Below, one piece after another: positions 6,005-7,030 of a stretch of DNA of 7,030 bases. This stretch comes from Acidobacteriota bacterium. Its GTDB lineage: Bacteria; Acidobacteriota; Terriglobia; UBA7540. Position numbers and translations under genes: made by a program. The notes below the pieces were generated by a model. It ran no database searches. It saw only the letters and a program-made list of their open reading frames with translations, and was not told the origin of the DNA. Location of the stretch: NCBI GenBank assembly GCA_003171295.1, contig PMYF01000066.1, forward strand, positions 1,691-8,720. Direction: 5' to 3'. The first letter of the stretch is position 1. Every line of letters starts with the position of its first letter.

Positions 6005-7025
6005 CGACAACCTCAAGATGGAGCTTCCGTGGTATCGTTGCGTCGAACGCAGGGAACTTCCACCGCAGTCCGGATCGACCCATCGCTTGTACATGTATGC
6101 CGCAGGTCTGGGCATCGGTCAGGCAGCGGGCAGCGTACCGGCGGACCTCACCATCGGAAATGGCGAGCAGTTCACTTCCAACCAGACGACCTTCTCCACC
6201 TCGCAGGCGAGTGAAGGCACGGTAGGCACGGGGTTGATCCCTTGCGTATTAACTGATTACGCAGTAATTGGACAGTACTGCGACTTTTGCGGAGTATCGG
6301 ACTACGCACTGGCCGTCGCGATCGACCCGGCGCTCGAGAACCTTGAACGCGAAATGGCCTATCGGCTTGCCGGGACCATCTCCAGTCTCGTGCGTACCCA
6401 GGCGAACGCAGCGGGCGTGATCGACGCATCCGTCTATTCCGGCAGCAAGACGACCGGCACCGTCCTCACCATCGCCGATCCGATCAAGGCCGTGCAGGAG
6501 TTGAGGCAGCGGTCGGTCGCACCTTTCACCGAGAACAAGTTCGTCGGTGTCATAACCCCCCTGTCGGTCGGGGACATCCTCGTCAGCACGGGCTACAACA
6601 GCCTCGTGGACATCTACAAGCACACCAAGGAAGGGCTCGACAAGCTGCTCGAACTTCCTGGCGGGAACGGCAAGGACGATGACGTCCAGGTTCTCGACTT
6701 CAGCGGGTTCAAGTTCTACGAGAGCCCGTATTGCACCGAGACCGCCTCTTACCAGAGCGGTGCTGCGACCGCTTACCGGACGACCCTGTTCGGTCACCAG
6801 GCTGTCATCGGAATCTCCCTCGGAGTCAAGGAGAACAGCCAGATCGGTGACGGCGAGTGGTCCAACATGAAGCTCTGGCTCATGAAGCCGGAGGGACCGT
6901 CGGTAGCCGACCCGACGCACGTCGTGGGAGGGTTCACTTCCTACAACGTGAAAATGGTCGATACCCTGCCGCCTGACCTCGTCATGCGTCTCCGCTACAT
7001 CGACGCCACCAGCGGCCTGAGTTAA
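6005..7025 (+). CDS. Major capsid protein, exon 2 (N4-gp56 family)
   Basis: Joined to exon 1 (5726-5802), this gives a 365-residue shell protein; C6005 completes the Ile26 codon and D27 starts at 6006. The junction reads YYDRNFIDNLKMELPW. The protein builds the icosahedral capsid with an HK97-like fold (family knowledge). Family-like features in spliced numbering: the N-terminal YYDRNF arm; a segment with RELPPQSGST; EGTVGTG at 96-102; QYCDFCGVSDYAL at 116-128; and the helix AIDPALENLEREMAYRLA at about 131-148, matching the 'DYVEISD ... IDP ... E' layout of N4-gp56 capsid proteins. A later TPLSVGDIL and the C-terminal DLVMRLRYIDATSG complete the fold. The frame can also be read back to ATG 5970, but that adds 12 intron-encoded residues and loses the conserved N-terminus. 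G+C is high (62-64% in blocks counted). It is probably the most strongly expressed gene here. Confidence 0.9.
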
Positions 7026-7030
7026 GAAGC

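Noticed and set aside
6249..6920. 223-residue open frame on the minus strand across the capsid gene
   Set aside because: It is fully antisense to a well-supported capsid exon, in the frame where G+C-rich codons avoid stops, and has no recognisable domain or ribosome site.
7021..7030. Terminator or next gene start after the capsid gene
   Set aside because: Only five bases follow the stop codon; nothing can be called.

Overview
The window is a head-morphogenesis segment of a tailed double-stranded DNA bacteriophage (or prophage). All genes are on the + strand and tightly packed. From left to right: the 3' part of a large terminase gene (nuclease half), a full portal gene, a first HNH/endonuclease VII-type homing endonuclease gene, a small unrecognised gene, a second endonuclease gene of the same family, a scaffold-like gene, and a major capsid protein (MCP) gene of the N4-gp56 / P22-coat type. 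The host cannot be named from the sequence. Shine-Dalgarno motifs (AAGGA, AGAGG, AAGGGG) indicate bacterial-type translation. Hand counts give roughly 59-64% G+C in blocks of the structural genes and about 52-53% in the two endonuclease genes.

The main result is that the MCP gene is interrupted by a small ORF-less group I intron at 5803-6004 (202 nt). Its ends can be fixed to the base. The last seven bases of exon 1 pair with an internal guide at 5815-5821, ending in the expected U·G pair. The first four bases of exon 2 pair with the four bases just before that guide (P10). A P7 pairing with a bulged A, a 7-bp P3, a P4/P6 stack, a GAAA-capped P8, a 2-bp P9.0 and a terminal G complete the core. 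Splicing joins AT to C as an Ile codon and restores one 365-residue MCP with its N-terminal YYDRNF motif. Without splicing, exon 1 gives a 27-residue peptide and exon 2 looks like an MCP with a false start inside the intron (5970).

The second theme is the pair of related, free-standing endonucleases (3256-3804 and 4210-4662). They flank the small gene between portal and scaffold, about 1.1-2.5 kb upstream of the ORF-less intron. The likely ancestral order is terminase, portal, small gene, scaffold, MCP. Each endonuclease gene ends over the start of the next structural gene and carries that gene's AGAGG ribosome-binding site in its own last codons. The start codon of the first endonuclease lies in an 8-bp hairpin. 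One of these enzymes could mobilise the intron in trans; that is inference.

Together the structural genes cover DNA packaging motor, portal vertex, capsid scaffold and shell. No tRNA, CRISPR array, insertion sequence or rho-independent terminator was seen, and there is no gene-free stretch over 300 bases.
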